A stretch of DNA of 21,609 nucleotides from Chara braunii (GCA_003427395.1 BFEA01000288.1:939269-960877), one strand, 5' to 3'; numbered from the stretch's first letter, positions 9,330 to 18,319 are shown. Program-made: numbers and translations. The notes: generated from the sequence alone by a model not told the origin.

Positions 9330-10680
9330 TTGTCGGAACCCGCAGTGGAAGCACTGTCTCCGCTACGCAGACCTAGACATAAGAATCCTCAATGTAAATG
9401 GACTGGCCTCCTTCAACCCCTCGAAACGGCAGGCGATCCAGGAACAACTGAAAGGCGTAGGAGGTGAGACATGACCCGATGTCATCTGTGTTTAGGAAAC
9501 TCACCTGATGGATAAACCGGAACACCTTTGGGCCCATAAAACAGTATGGCCCTTTCAGGTATACAAGGCGCACGCGACGTCACCAGGATCAACAGGAGTA
9601 GCCATCTGGATCCCGCCGAAGTCCCGTCTAGAGGTAATCAACTTGGTTGCAGACGAGGAACAAAGGAGGTGGGTATCGATTTTAGGGATGTTGGAGATCG
9701 AACTAGTTTGCATCTTCTTTGTATATGCCCCTAACAAGGTAACGGAAAGGGCACATTTTTTCGCCCACCTTCAGACATTTGTCCCACAAGGCATCCCAGT
9801 GATTCTGGCCGGCGACTTCAACGCGGCACCCGATAGATGGTTGGATAGATGAGGCTCTCGAGATCCCTGCCCTAACTACGTAGAAGAGGACGAAAGGATA
9901 CAAGCAGATTTTTGTGAAACCCTGAGCCTGGTAGATGCATACAAACATTTACATCCAACAGAAATGTCTTATACATGCTACCGCACCAATAACCACGCTG
10001 AACATTCAAAATCTCGCATTGACTTGATCTTACCATTACAAGAGATCCAGAATGCCCTACAACTAGCCACTATCTTCTCGCACAGTCCTCATCCCCGCCT
10101 AGATCACCGCTTATGCGGGGCCATCTTTTCTTTTCGTAAGCGACCCGATCAAGGGTCTGGGTATTATAAGCTCAATACATCACTTCTAAAGGATAATTCC
10201 TTCCAGTCCTACATCAGGGATGTATGGAATTATTGGAGAAACCAGAGACACATCTTTGATACAGTAATCCAATGGTTCACCAACAGACTCTTCTTTCTAG
10301 CCAAAAAATGTAAGGAATACTCGAAATTGTTGGCTAACCGACGACACGCACATGAAATTGATGTCCACAGAAGACTTCACAACCTGGTTAACCAGGAAAA
10401 TTTTAACGATCATATCCCTGAGATTCATAGTTTGCAAGACCAACTCCTTTGACCAGCACAACACAGATGGCAAGGAATTAAAATTCGAGGAAGATTAGCA
10501 AAATGGACTACAAAAGGAACGATGGATTCCCACTTTTTTAGCATTGCCTCTCTTAGAGCTCACCGTACCACTATCGAAGACTTCTTGGACCCAACGACTG
10601 ATGAATAAGCTACCACTACAGCTCACTGCGTAAAGATTGTTCGATCCTCTTACAAGGACCTCTTCTCCTCCCACATCCCC
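9330..10680 (+). pseudogene. LINE endonuclease domain of second element, broken
   Basis: One frame carries the EEP endonuclease: ILNVNG (Asn), ETHL (metal-binding Glu), VYAPN, LAGDFN (Asp, Asn), SRIDLIL and LDHRL, in which Asp-His stands for the usual SDH. The linker then leads to SYKDLFSSH, which in LINEs sits just before reverse transcriptase. In-frame stops are TGA 9472-9474, TAG 9493-9495, TGA 9850-9852, TGA 10450-10452 and TAA 10606-10608. The TAG lies exactly where the family has the Gln of QETHL, so a CAG-to-TAG change is the likely cause there. The frame is otherwise continuous for over 1,200 bases, so decay is by point changes more than by shifts. Confidence 0.82.
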
Positions 10681-10737
10681 AACAGCGGGAGGAAGATCGG
10701 CGGAAAAAATAAAAAATATAAAAAACCGATGATGACA

Positions 10738-10792
10738 AGATTGTTTCGTCGGAGTTGCACCTTTCATCAGGAGGTCGAACCCTCGACAATCT
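10738..10792 (-). ncRNA. Hammerhead ribozyme motif, type III topology
   Basis: Hammerheads are small self-cleaving RNAs. On the minus strand, in order, are a stem III strand AGATTGT (10792-10786), cleavage-site C at 10785 completing GTC, and a stem I hairpin GAGG / CCTC with 6-nt loop (10784-10771). Then come the invariant CTGATGA (10770-10764), a 16-nt stem II segment (10763-10748), the invariant GAAA (10747-10744), and the closing stem III strand ACAATCT (10744-10738). Stem III is seven perfect pairs and includes the required U-A pair next to the core. Stem II is poor: only GG/CC plus one outer-loop pair form, and G10.1-C11.1 is A and C here. Every core base is present. Plants carry type III hammerheads in retrozymes. 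The weak stem II means activity may be low or lost. Confidence 0.72.
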
Positions 10793-11560
10793 GCGGAATC
10801 TCTGTATTTGATGGTTTGGGTTATGAACCCTTTGACCCTTGTTGAGGGCAGACCGTCCCAAAGCGGAACATAGCAGCGGGCAACAACCCTTTGGAGCACC
10901 AGGCAACACTGTAGAGGCAACATGGCTGCACAACGCCAAAAACGACTGCAAGGAACAACATGGCACACAGGACAACCAACGTGGCAACCATGTCATGAAG
11001 CACAGAGCAACATAAGCAAGGCAGCCATACTGCAAGGGACGACAGGGCGAGCAGACCAGCAACTCTGCAACCGTGGAGCAAAGCAGAAGGCATCCGCAAC
11101 AAGGCAACCAACCAAAAAGGCCCGCAAGCAGCAAACACGGAAGGCAATAGCAGTGGAAGGGCAGTGAGGCGGCGGAGCAACAAAGCGCAAGGCAACACCA
11201 ACCACACAGACACACCGCACAGAGAACACATCAACCTGCAAACAACCACATGCGAAGCAAGCGGGACAGGAAGCAGAGCAGCGACGGAGCACAGACGAGG
11301 TCGTCCACACGTCCAACACAGAGCAAAGCAACACATGACTTCACGGTTGAACCCCACAGACTGTTGGTTCCCACCACCCACTGAGCCAAAGAGTCACTCC
11401 AACGAGCATCTGTAATCACCCATAGGCAACACAGACATCCCAAACCGAGCGGCCCCCCTAAGAGTGCAGTTGGCAACTTGGCACTCCAAACGAGGAACCA
11501 CCGGTCACCGACCATTTGGCATTACTTAAGGGTGCTCAGTTGAGGCATTAAGTAAAATCA
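10793..11560. repeat. T-poor region rich in GCAAC words
   Basis: For roughly 650 bases the plus strand is poor in T and packed with GCAAC or GGCAAC, seen about a dozen times at irregular spacing. The region looks like a worn tandem array or an element with strong strand bias. Because the minus strand then rarely makes stop codons, several long but Cys/Leu-rich frames appear there by composition. The hammerhead sits at its left (minus-strand 3') end, so the two may belong to one non-coding element. No second hammerhead or terminal repeat was found. Confidence 0.5.
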
Positions 11561-11618
11561 CTTAGAAAAAATCAAAGGGAGACCTGACAACAAGAGGAAA
11601 ACAAACAAACATAAAACT

Positions 11619-11620
<2 letters not shown>

Positions 11621-11676
<56 letters not shown>
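11621..11676 (-). repeat. Poly(T), 56 nt: likely retroposon tail on minus strand
   Basis: The uninterrupted T run is a 56-nt poly(A) if read on the minus strand. It follows purine-rich sequence on that strand and precedes a clear change in composition. It may mark the 3' end of a minus-strand retroelement extending to the right. No AATAAA is seen before it. Confidence 0.7.
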
Positions 11677-11677
<1 letters not shown>

Positions 11678-11910
11678 TCCATGCTCATCGCCCTCGTTCC
11701 TCCTTTTCCCTCCTTGTCCCTCGTTCCTTTCTCTATCATCGTCACGTTCTCGAGCGCATCGGTCCGGCACCGCATGGGGCAGCGCAAGACCCTCCCGGCC
11801 GCGTCACGCAGGAATTGGTCTAAATCCTCGTCGCGAATATACATGGAGTTTCCACAAGCCGCTCTGGCCGAGTGCCCCAGCCATACCTCTCGCGAGCCCC
11901 TACGACAGGA
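11677..11910 (-). CDS. Unassigned minus-strand open stretch before poly(A)
   Basis: On the minus strand a frame reads through REVWLGHSARAACGNS and then MYIRDEDLDQFLRDAAGRV to a Lys/Arg/Gly-rich end that runs into the poly(A). The Lys run itself is an artefact of the tail. The first part has balanced composition and could be the tail of a retroelement protein, but I recognise no family. Treat it as hypothetical. Confidence 0.2.
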
Positions 11911-12368
11911 CAGGGCCTACGCGAGGCACGACTTACCNCCACCTTACGGGAGTTGTCACCTCCCTTCGGTGGGCGTATCCCCGCCGAGCTACCAGTCCAC
12001 AGTACGAAGGCTGCTCAGTTGCAATCGCAGAGGTGGACCAGCCGAGGGCGTTTCTCGTTCGTTGTAGCATAGGGGGTACGCGCGGTATTATGCCTCTATC
12101 AAACCCGTACGCGAATCGGCATCTTGGGGGGCTGAAGTCCCAAGCGCGACCCTCCGTCGGTCGACGAGGACGCATCCCACACACCACACGCACACCACAA
12201 TAAAAACACACGCATTCGTATACGTACACAAAATGACACTGAACAAACAACGCGACAACATTCCTAGTCCCTTAGTAGTCATCTCATAACTCTCCGATGC
12301 GGAAACCGGATAGGCGTCGTGCGCGAGACTTAGTATAAAACCGCACGGACGTAGGGCTAACTCATGTC
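11911..12368. other. GC-rich palindrome-rich DNA, one N
   Basis: No gene is seen. It holds an unresolved base at 11938. A nested hairpin at about 11940-11974 has CCACC / GGTGG outside GGGAG / CTCCC. A CTTGGG / CCCAAG stem lies around 12125-12147, an AC-rich stretch runs from about 12177 to 12215, and a TATA-like motif is at 12334-12340. Confidence 0.45.
12334..12340 (+). promoter_or_regulatory. TATA-box-like motif upstream of hairpin cluster
   Basis: TATAAAA lies 29 bases ahead of the first strong hairpin region at 12369. The spacing would fit a transcript that begins close to that region. The motif is short and can occur by chance. Confidence 0.3.
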
Positions 12369-12795
12369 GATTCGCAATGCAAGCATACGCAAGCGATCAC
12401 AATGATGACGTACTATGTAGTACCCATACTCATGCGGTCCTCGTTAATCTCGAGGGTCGCATTTGACACTCAAGTGTCGGCTGACACGAGCCTTGAGGAT
12501 TAATCTCTCGATGTTGGATAACCGCCAAGTGCGGTTGAGAACCACACCCTCTTCTGCTCCCTACGGAGAGTGTGTGGTACACAGGTTTATACCTGTGGTG
12601 GTGATCGTCTCTTATGGACCTGAAGACCAGCTCCATCATCTAGGTCCTGGAGATAAGTCAAAGGGTTTGACTTTGACGGCTGCCACGAACATCAACGTCC
12701 AATTATAAAAACTCTAAAACGCAAAGGATAAAAGAGGATCTTCGTTTTCTCTCAACGCATAATCTGCCTAACCCTTACGAAGGGTGGCGACAGAT
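12369..12795. other. Dense cluster of short perfect hairpins
   Basis: At least nine stem-loops follow one another with tight loops. They are GATTCGC / GCGATC enclosing ATGC AA GCAT (12369-12398), GTACTA TG TAGTAC (12410-12423), and GACACT CA AGTGTC (12465-12478), inside a longer TTAATC... arm pair (12445-12503). Next are AACCGC / GCGGTT (12520-12536), a 12-bp stem with one mismatch (12541-12578), and CACAGGT TTAT ACCTGTG (12580-12597). Then GGACCT / AGGTCC (12616-12647), AAGTCAAA GGG TTTGACTT (12655-12673), and a two-tier stem ATCT-GCC / ACCCTT (12762-12795). Stems of six or more pairs with loops of 2-6 should be about one in this length by chance, but six are seen. A structured transcript or a terminal region of a mobile element is plausible. 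I match it to no known RNA. Confidence 0.65.
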
Positions 12796-12799
12796 CGCG

Positions 12800-13515
12800 C
12801 GAACACTCAAATCATAAGTATATATGTATGTAAATAAGGGTTATTAATATAGGATGATTATTTCTCACAGTCACAGTGGGCCTCCTCTCAGCCATATACA
12901 TATGCATGTGAGCGCAGGCAGTCAAGTCCCAAATCCGAATCACCAAACATACCTGCAATCACATCAAAGATCCAACAACAAAAATTCATACACTACACGG
13001 GGTCAAATTCAACCATTCTCTGCACTCACACCTCTTACTTTTAGCCATACAAGCCTCACTCTTATGCAACTCCTCAAAATAAAATACTCAGTACTATTCT
13101 TTAAATGGTCATTCAAATGAAGTCCGGGTGAAAACACAACAAAACAGTTCAAATCACAAGGCTAAAGTCTTTAGGTTGTCAATGAGTGGCAGGAGTGGAT
13201 TGAAGTTGAATCGTAAACTGGCGAATCGGCAACCGACCTGTTATCGGTGATAACAGAAGATGATCCTTGTAGGATCAAGCTCAATCCCGAATCAATCGAT
13301 CAAGAAGACATGTAACACACGACATGTCAACCCCCAAGCTAAATTTATAAGTCCATGGAGAATAGTCCCCATAACACGATCTCATCTCACTCAAATTATC
13401 CTAATTACCTTAGCCTAAGTCTACCTCCAAGTAAGTGTCAAAAGAAAGGTAGACCCTGGAAGAATCTTCTTTGTACAGAGTGGATTTCCCATAATTGTCA
13501 CCTGTCAAAATATAA
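12800..13515. other. AT-rich non-coding stretch
   Basis: Composition switches abruptly to AT-rich here. I see no gene, tail or strong structure, and the few open frames lack family features. Confidence 0.5.
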
Positions 13516-13516
13516 T

Positions 13517-13970
13517 CTAACTCCTTTAAACTAAGAAAATTTCGGCAGCGCTTCCTGCATGAGAAGTGCCATTTCAGAATTTATATCAGCCTAAATATGA
13601 AAACAAAAATAATCTCCAATCTTCCAAGATCAAATTTTGTCTAACTCCCTGGATTAGCAAAAATTCGGGCAGCACTCCCTTTAGAAAAGTGTTATTCCAA
13701 AATTTATACAAGGCTAAGTTCAAAATCTGAAAATAACCTTGACTTCTCAAAGTCCAATTTTGTCTAACTCCCTGAATTAGCAAAAATTTAAGCAACACTC
13801 CCTTTAGAAAAGAAGACTTTCCATATTTTTACTAAGTTAGATACAAAGAATAGATAAGTTGAACTTTGACATGTCAAAAGTTGACTAACTCCTTGGATTT
13901 AGAGAAATTTCGGCAGCGCTTCCCCTAGAGAAAGTAGCTTACCAAAATTTATACAAAGCCAAGAATAACA
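13517..13970. repeat. Four tandem units of about 123 bp
   Basis: Units begin with CTAACTCC at 13517, 13641, 13764 and 13885, giving periods of 124, 123 and 121. Each continues with a TTAG-like block, AAAATTTCGGCAGC or a variant, CTCCCTTTAGAAAAG or a variant, and CCAAAATTTATACAAGGC or a variant. Units differ by many substitutions, so the array is old. Just before each unit is a short self-complementary stretch that is not conserved between units, for example ATCTT CC AAGAT before unit 2 and GACTT CTCA AAGTC before unit 3. Confidence 0.85.
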
Positions 13971-14070
13971 AAAGATCCCAGAAAATGCGAGAATTAATCT
14001 ATGTAAAAAACAATTAGCTAAAAAAAGGCAGAAATTGAAACTAAACTCCTATGGCTCTAGCACGTGGCGA

Positions 14071-14132
14071 GTGACTAAAGCAACTACCTATCAAACTGAA
14101 AATCAGACTAAGCAGTTGCCTCACTCAGTCAC
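14071..14132. repeat. Two-tier stem-loop
   Basis: GTGACT (14071-14076) pairs with AGTCAC (14127-14132). Directly inside, GCAACT (14080-14085) pairs with AGTTGC (14114-14119). The loop is 28 nt. It lies between the tandem array and the stem-loop family that follows. Confidence 0.55.
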
Positions 14133-14251
14133 ATGCAGGCCAAACCACAAAGTTAAGTACTCTCATCATCCCCAAAGTCAACTTAGCAAACAATAGTTTA
14201 TAGTATTTTAATGATTTATCCCCTCACACCCATTTTACATAGGGCATAAAA

Positions 14252-14918
14252 CTACACCACCTAAACTTATGGAACATGTTTAGCTCAACCACAAAGTATA
14301 CACAAACACAGGGCACAACAACTTTTCTCTTCTTTGGGCATATGACCAGGACACCCTAACCGCCCTGAACTGTTTAAATATCCAAAATTTAGATGATTAT
14401 CTGCACTTAGTCTTTTGAGGTAGCATATAACTGAGCCGATCATCTTCAGCTCAAGACTCAGTCTGCCCCTTCTCACCACAAGTTTATTCTTAATTAATAC
14501 TCTCTTCAGTTGGTGATAGGCTGTAGTCAGACCACCCAAACTTATGGAACATTGTCTGACTAGCTTGTTCATAAGTAGTATAGTAATACAATATAGCCAA
14601 ATTATAACCTTCTGGTTCTAGCATGTGCGAGGCATTGGACCAAGACCACCCAAACTTATGGAACATGTCTTGGCCCTCAGCCTAGTTCATTTCTCTTAAA
14701 ATTGAAGCAAAAAAAAACTGACAGAAACTCAAAATAAACAAGGTCGCCAGACTACCCAAACTTATGGATTTGACTGGCACCTGAAAAGTCAACCGCATTC
14801 AGCCCTCACAAATCAGAGCGACCAGACCACCCTAACTTATTGAACATGTCTGGTTTTCCAGGCAATTTCAAAATAAACATAGCACTGAGTCTTCTCAAAC
14901 TTATGAAACTGACCCAGT
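14252..14918. repeat. Six stem-loops with shared loop and covarying stems
   Basis: A loop close to CACCCAAACTTATGGAACAT occurs six times: 14258-14277, 14533-14553, 14647-14666, 14753-14771, 14828-14847 and 14892-14910. Each copy is enclosed by a different stem that still pairs. The stems are CTACAC/GTTTAG (5 of 6 pairs), GTCAGAC/GTCTGAC (7 of 7), CCAAGAC/GTCTTGG (7 of 7), GCCAGAC/GACTGGC (6 of 7), ACCAGAC/GTCTGGT (7 of 7) and ACTGAGTC/GACCCAGT (7 of 8). The inner GAC/GTC is common, while the outer bases change together on both sides. Spacing is irregular (about 65 to 275). Sequence between copies is unrelated. This is the pattern expected if structure is kept, in RNA or as a protein-binding site. 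I do not recognise the family. Confidence 0.8.
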
Positions 14919-15589
14919 CTTTGGTTGACCAAGTCAATCATGCAATACTGTCTTTCTCCCCTCCTTCCCCCAGATGCAACCCCACAATCTGCTTTCAGTC
15001 AAACAACAAAGTTGAACCTGATTTTACACACACATTCTTTTACTTAGTCTGGATTGTGTCCTGAAATGCAAACTGAAATTCAAAATAGGGAGACATGCAA
15101 CATACTCAGTTAAAACATAGCAAGGAATACAGATAGGGGCTATAACTGGATTTATAGAGGGAAAACAATAGTTACCTCTTTGTTCCCTGCCTTTAGAACT
15201 CCTCCTGAGTTCCGGCAGAGTCCCGCAATCGGTGGGCTGACTCCCCACAGAGTCTTGCTACGGTCCTACGGGTTGCAATCCCGCCTGCCGCCTTCCTCTC
15301 AGATCGAAATTAGACTTAGAGTAAGAAGGGCAGAAGATAAGGGGTTTCAGACACTCGAGATACAACTTGAAGAGAGGGACAAACTCAACTCTCAAGAGAG
15401 GGCCTTGATACCTTCACTCGCCTGAGGGCCCCGCAATGATAGCCTCATAGTATCAGCTTGGCTAGCTTCTGAAGTCAAACTGTCGAAATCAACCCCTCCA
15501 AATTCGGAGCAGTAACCCCCTACTTGTAATATCTAGTCACCTCTTCGAGTCTCAGCACCTCTCCTTAACCCAATCGCCGCTGCATAGCA
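14919..15589. other. Non-coding stretch with GC-rich patch
   Basis: AT-rich sequence continues to about 15170, then a GC-rich patch at about 15200-15300 contains small hairpins (GTGGG / CCCAC, and GGG TTGCAAT CCC). No gene is recognised. Confidence 0.45.
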
Positions 15590-15732
15590 GTCTGTAATAG
15601 TCAGCAACAGTATGCAACAATAGGCAGCAATACGCAGCAGCCAGCAGTTCGCGCACAGATGCAGCAGCCAGCAACAGAAGTTCGTGCACAGATGCAGCAG
15701 CGAACAACAGACAACAACAGTTCCAACAGTGA
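15590..15732 (+). repeat. CAG/CAA-rich low-complexity tract
   Basis: The plus strand is dominated by CAG, CAA and GCA words. It includes a 33-bp tandem duplication starting at 15646 and 15679 (AGTTCGCGCACAGATGCAGC and its copy with one change at the start). Read as protein it would give Gln/Ser/Ala-rich sequence, but no long frame supports a gene. Confidence 0.6.
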
Positions 15733-16630
15733 GGTTCAAAGCATACTACATAGCTCAACTAAGTCTGTTGCATCCGTTCACTCAAGTGGTTGCCAATAGC
15801 AATGCTCTCACCGGTTCGAACGCTAACGGTCCTGCAATGGTGGCCAAGTAAGCCCGCTTGGACCACCTTCAACCAACTGCACAACCGGCCTGTCCGACGA
15901 ACTCTCAATCTCCAGCACCACCTCTCTGCATATCACTCTTTTGTCCTCAACAAGCCCTGCAACAGCCACAACACCGCCCTTCAGAAAAAACAACCTCAGC
16001 AGCAGCAGCAGCTGCAATCATTAGTAGTTGCTCCCCTTTCAGAAGTTACTCCGATCAACAGCAACAGTCGTGCCTGCAGATGCCGATCCTTCTTTGGTTA
16101 CCTCATGTAGCAGGGTGGATTGTGCACTGGCCGATAGGTAAGCCTCCAAAGCCCTATGGCTATCTCTTCATTAGTTCGCTATTCCAATAGTCGGGAACAG
16201 GCGGCCCACCAATCCACATGTGAGTTTCCCTACTCCCGCAACCTACCTTTCAACTTTGCCTTTCCGTTCAACTTTCCCAACCAACAGTCAGATCCCCCTT
16301 TTGGACCACCGTGCTCGGCCTCTCAGGTATGTACTCCCTCGCCCCTTTCTATTCCTCGCCATTTTCTACCTTCGTCGTTGCTCCCTAAGTGGGTCGAGCA
16401 ACAGGCAACTGCAACCCTCTTTTCTGATAGGAGTAAACCCCTATCTCTTTCTCTTCCTGGCCACTCCATCTACTTTTGCATGTTCGATCCTCGATGTCCC
16501 CATGACTTTATCCAACCGCCGGTAGATAGGCGCCCACTACCTCCACCACTGCCATCCGTTTGTAGTGCGTAATCTTGATTCGTATGGCCATACCTGACCA
16601 CCCTCCTGACCAGTTCCCTAGAACATCACA
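15733..16630. other. Unassigned C-rich sequence
   Basis: Several overlapping plus-strand frames are open here, rich in Pro, Ser, Gln and Leu, because of C-rich composition. A short Gln run follows KKQPQ near 15990. Splice-donor-like motifs lie at about 16136 (GGTAAGC) and 16326 (GGTATGT). No family is recognised, and no exon chain can be built with confidence. Confidence 0.3.
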
Positions 16631-16632
16631 AG

Positions 16633-16690
16633 GTGGACTGTCAGTTCACCCTCACGCACTCTGAAAGATAGCACAAGGCTACTTTCAGAG
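16633..16690. repeat. Two adjacent hairpins, one with 13 pairs
   Basis: At 16632-16650, GGTGGACTG and CAGTTCACC are near-perfect complements around one base. At 16659-16690, CTCTGAAAG pairs perfectly with CTTTCAGAG, and after a one-base bulge TAGC pairs with GCTA, leaving loop ACAAG. A small structured RNA or a decayed MITE end is possible. Confidence 0.6.
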
Positions 16691-16736
16691 CAACACACCG
16701 GTCAACAGGTGAGCATCCCAAACCCCAGAACCGCTC

Positions 16737-16900
16737 TCACGCTGCTTCCGTCACTAGAATGAGCAAATCGAATGAACCTTCTGCTAGAGCGTGGACATAT
16801 ATATCGTTGTCCAGCCATACGTGCAGGGAGTTATAGAGATCGAATGCATCTATCGTTGGAGTACGATCCAATACATTCAGCCCCCCTCGAGGTAAGTACT
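16737..16900 (-). CDS. Unassigned protein-like open stretch
   Basis: On the minus strand the frame reads LDRTPTIDAFDLYNSLHVWL and LILVTEAA before a stop, with balanced composition unlike the C-rich surroundings. The plus strand of the same stretch is also largely open and ends at a splice-donor-like GAGGTAAGTAC near 16890. It may be an exon or a retroelement scrap. The strand is not certain and no family is recognised. Confidence 0.2.
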
Positions 16901-17201
16901 CCCCTACTCCCACGCAGCCCCTTTCCTTTCTAACTCCCATCCTAGTAACCTACCCCTCAAACTACTGCTACCAACCAACTCGCCCGGGTTGAAAACCCCG
17001 GGTTCGGCTCTGGGCTTGCTCGATATCCCTCAGAAACAGGCGGGACGAGCTCCTTCCTCATTTTTTCTTCCGACCGCCATACCTCCGCGCGACCCTACCG
17101 AACCCGAAATGTGGGTCATATACATCGTGCGTTATCGGCCTCTTTGCCTCACATGCAACTACAAACCCGAGCCCTGATCGCGCCTTATTCCCAACAGCGG
17201 T
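16901..17201. other. No gene seen
   Basis: Moderately GC-rich non-coding sequence, including a CCCGGGTT / AACCCCGGG-like palindromic patch near 16985-17005. Nothing further can be supported. Confidence 0.4.
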
Positions 17202-17684
17202 GTGATAGCGGACTCTCGCCGACACCTCAACACGCGGGCCCATCAGACGAGGCACGCACTCAAGGTCCCCGACTGTCGGGACGACTATAAAGTCTGGCGT
17301 CGTATCCTGCTAGCGCTAGGCCCAAGGTTGGGTCTAGACGCTCAGATACTGTGCGACGTGCAGACCTACCGAAATACTTTCAGAACCACCTTGCTGTCGA
17401 TGTCGTCCTCCGCACGTACGCACAGGTCACCGGCAAGAGCACCAATCACGAGACATAATCCATTTAATCCTATCTTAATCAGAAAAACAAAAATCTGGTC
17501 GGCAACTATGCCGACTTTCACAACCATCAATCAAGAAAAGATCACGCGCGCCTCAAATCTGCACGCCCACACACTCTTTATTCATGTCAACCATCCAGCC
17601 AACGTAAACCACAGACACTGTCGCGCCTCTGTAGTCCATTTCTTTTGCCTGTATCATACCAACCCCAGGAGAACCCCGTTTTGA
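17202..17684 (+). CDS. Hypothetical open stretch, no ATG at start
   Basis: The frame is open for 160 codons but begins with GTG, so a eukaryotic start is lacking. The first 60 residues (around DDYKVWRRILLALGPRLGLD) look more protein-like than the His/Thr/Asn-rich end. It could be an exon or part of a decayed element. I do not recognise it. Confidence 0.18.
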   Translation: MIADSRRHLNTRAHQTRHALKVPDCRDDYKVWRRILLALGPRLGLDAQILCDVQTYRNTFRTTLLSMSSSARTHRSPARAPITRHNPFNPILIRKTKIWSATMPTFTTINQEKITRASNLHAHTLFIHVNHPANVNHRHCRASVVHFFCLYHTNPRRTPF

Positions 17685-18059
17685 TTTCTTGCTTTCGGGT
17701 GCCGCATTTACCTTTTTTTTTAAAGCATTTTCGACTTCTGGGATCTGTTTTTCTTTTTGCAAAGTCGGGAAATACATGGGAATTTACGTGCGCCTTAGCG
17801 AGTGCACTGGGAATTGGGCTCAGCGGTTGGGATTTCCAGGATAAGCGGAACTTCGACGTGTCCTTTTCGAGTGTGTGAATGTTCTTGGTCACATCGGAGA
17901 AAACTTTCAGAATTTCGTCCGGATACGAATAGGCGTAGGATTTTCTTTTTCCGCGTCGCTCTTTCGCGCGCGGATATGGTGATTTCAATTTTGAATTAAG
18001 ACAGAAGCAAGCTGTAACTGTTTCGGTGCCTTTTTCTCTTTTTTTGTTGACGGCGCCGT
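17685..18059. other. No gene seen
   Basis: T-rich non-coding sequence with a run of T near 17712. Open frames on both strands are short and mutually overlapping. Confidence 0.4.
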
Positions 18060-18069
18060 GCATGCAGAA

Positions 18070-18190
18070 GCTTCCTCCCCTCTAACCCCCTGTAGCGCTC
18101 CCTCCCGTGCTCCCTTTCCTTCTCCCTCCTCTTTCTCTTTCCCCGTAACTGTTTCTTTCTCTCCTCCCCCCTCCCTTGTCTTGTTGTTTG
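18070..18190 (+). promoter_or_regulatory. Pyrimidine-rich tract upstream of CCAAT/TATA
   Basis: A strongly C/T-rich plus strand spans about 120 bases. Such Y-patches are frequent near plant promoters, and the CCAAT and TATA motifs follow downstream. Function is inferred from position. Confidence 0.35.
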
Positions 18191-18319
18191 CGTGCCCACT
18201 TCCCTTTCTTGATCGTCTGAATCTTGGACCCGTCTTGCGCCACCTCTTGCACCTTTTCTCTTTTCACCCTCTGAGTCTGGCGTACGACGCCCGGTCGATC
18301 CCCCGATAACTCCCGCTCG

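Larger units (their letters stand above)
8628..10685 (+). mobile_element. Second LINE, 5' half only
   Basis: A plus-strand remnant carries an unrecognised leading frame, a LINE endonuclease and the linker towards reverse transcriptase. It then stops where the T-poor hammerhead-bearing DNA begins. No reverse transcriptase follows. The protein sequence differs clearly from the LINE at 29-7317, so this is another family. Loss of the 3' half is unusual, because LINEs normally lose their 5' end, so a later insertion or deletion probably cut it. Confidence 0.75.

Noticed and set aside
10771-10784. tRNA T-arm or SINE B-box (GGGTTCGACC) on the minus strand
   Set aside because: No matching acceptor, D or anticodon arm at proper spacing. 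The same bases are explained better as stem I and its loop of the hammerhead.
10616-11381. Long overlapping minus-strand frames rich in Cys, Leu and Ala
   Set aside because: Three frames are open together because the plus strand is T-poor. The products are skewed and hydrophobic, with no family motifs.
12786-12802. TGGCGAC as a primer-binding site after an LTR
   Set aside because: It resembles plant Ty3 primer sites, but there is no second LTR, no gag-pol and no polypurine tract, and the motif is part of a hairpin.
15751-15821. tRNA-like A box (TAGCTCA) and B box (GGTTCGAAC)
   Set aside because: Spacing is possible, but the T stem does not pair and no cloverleaf forms.
16136-16900. Chain of splice-donor-like GTAAGT motifs as a multi-exon gene
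   Set aside because: Acceptors and frames do not join into a consistent product on either strand.
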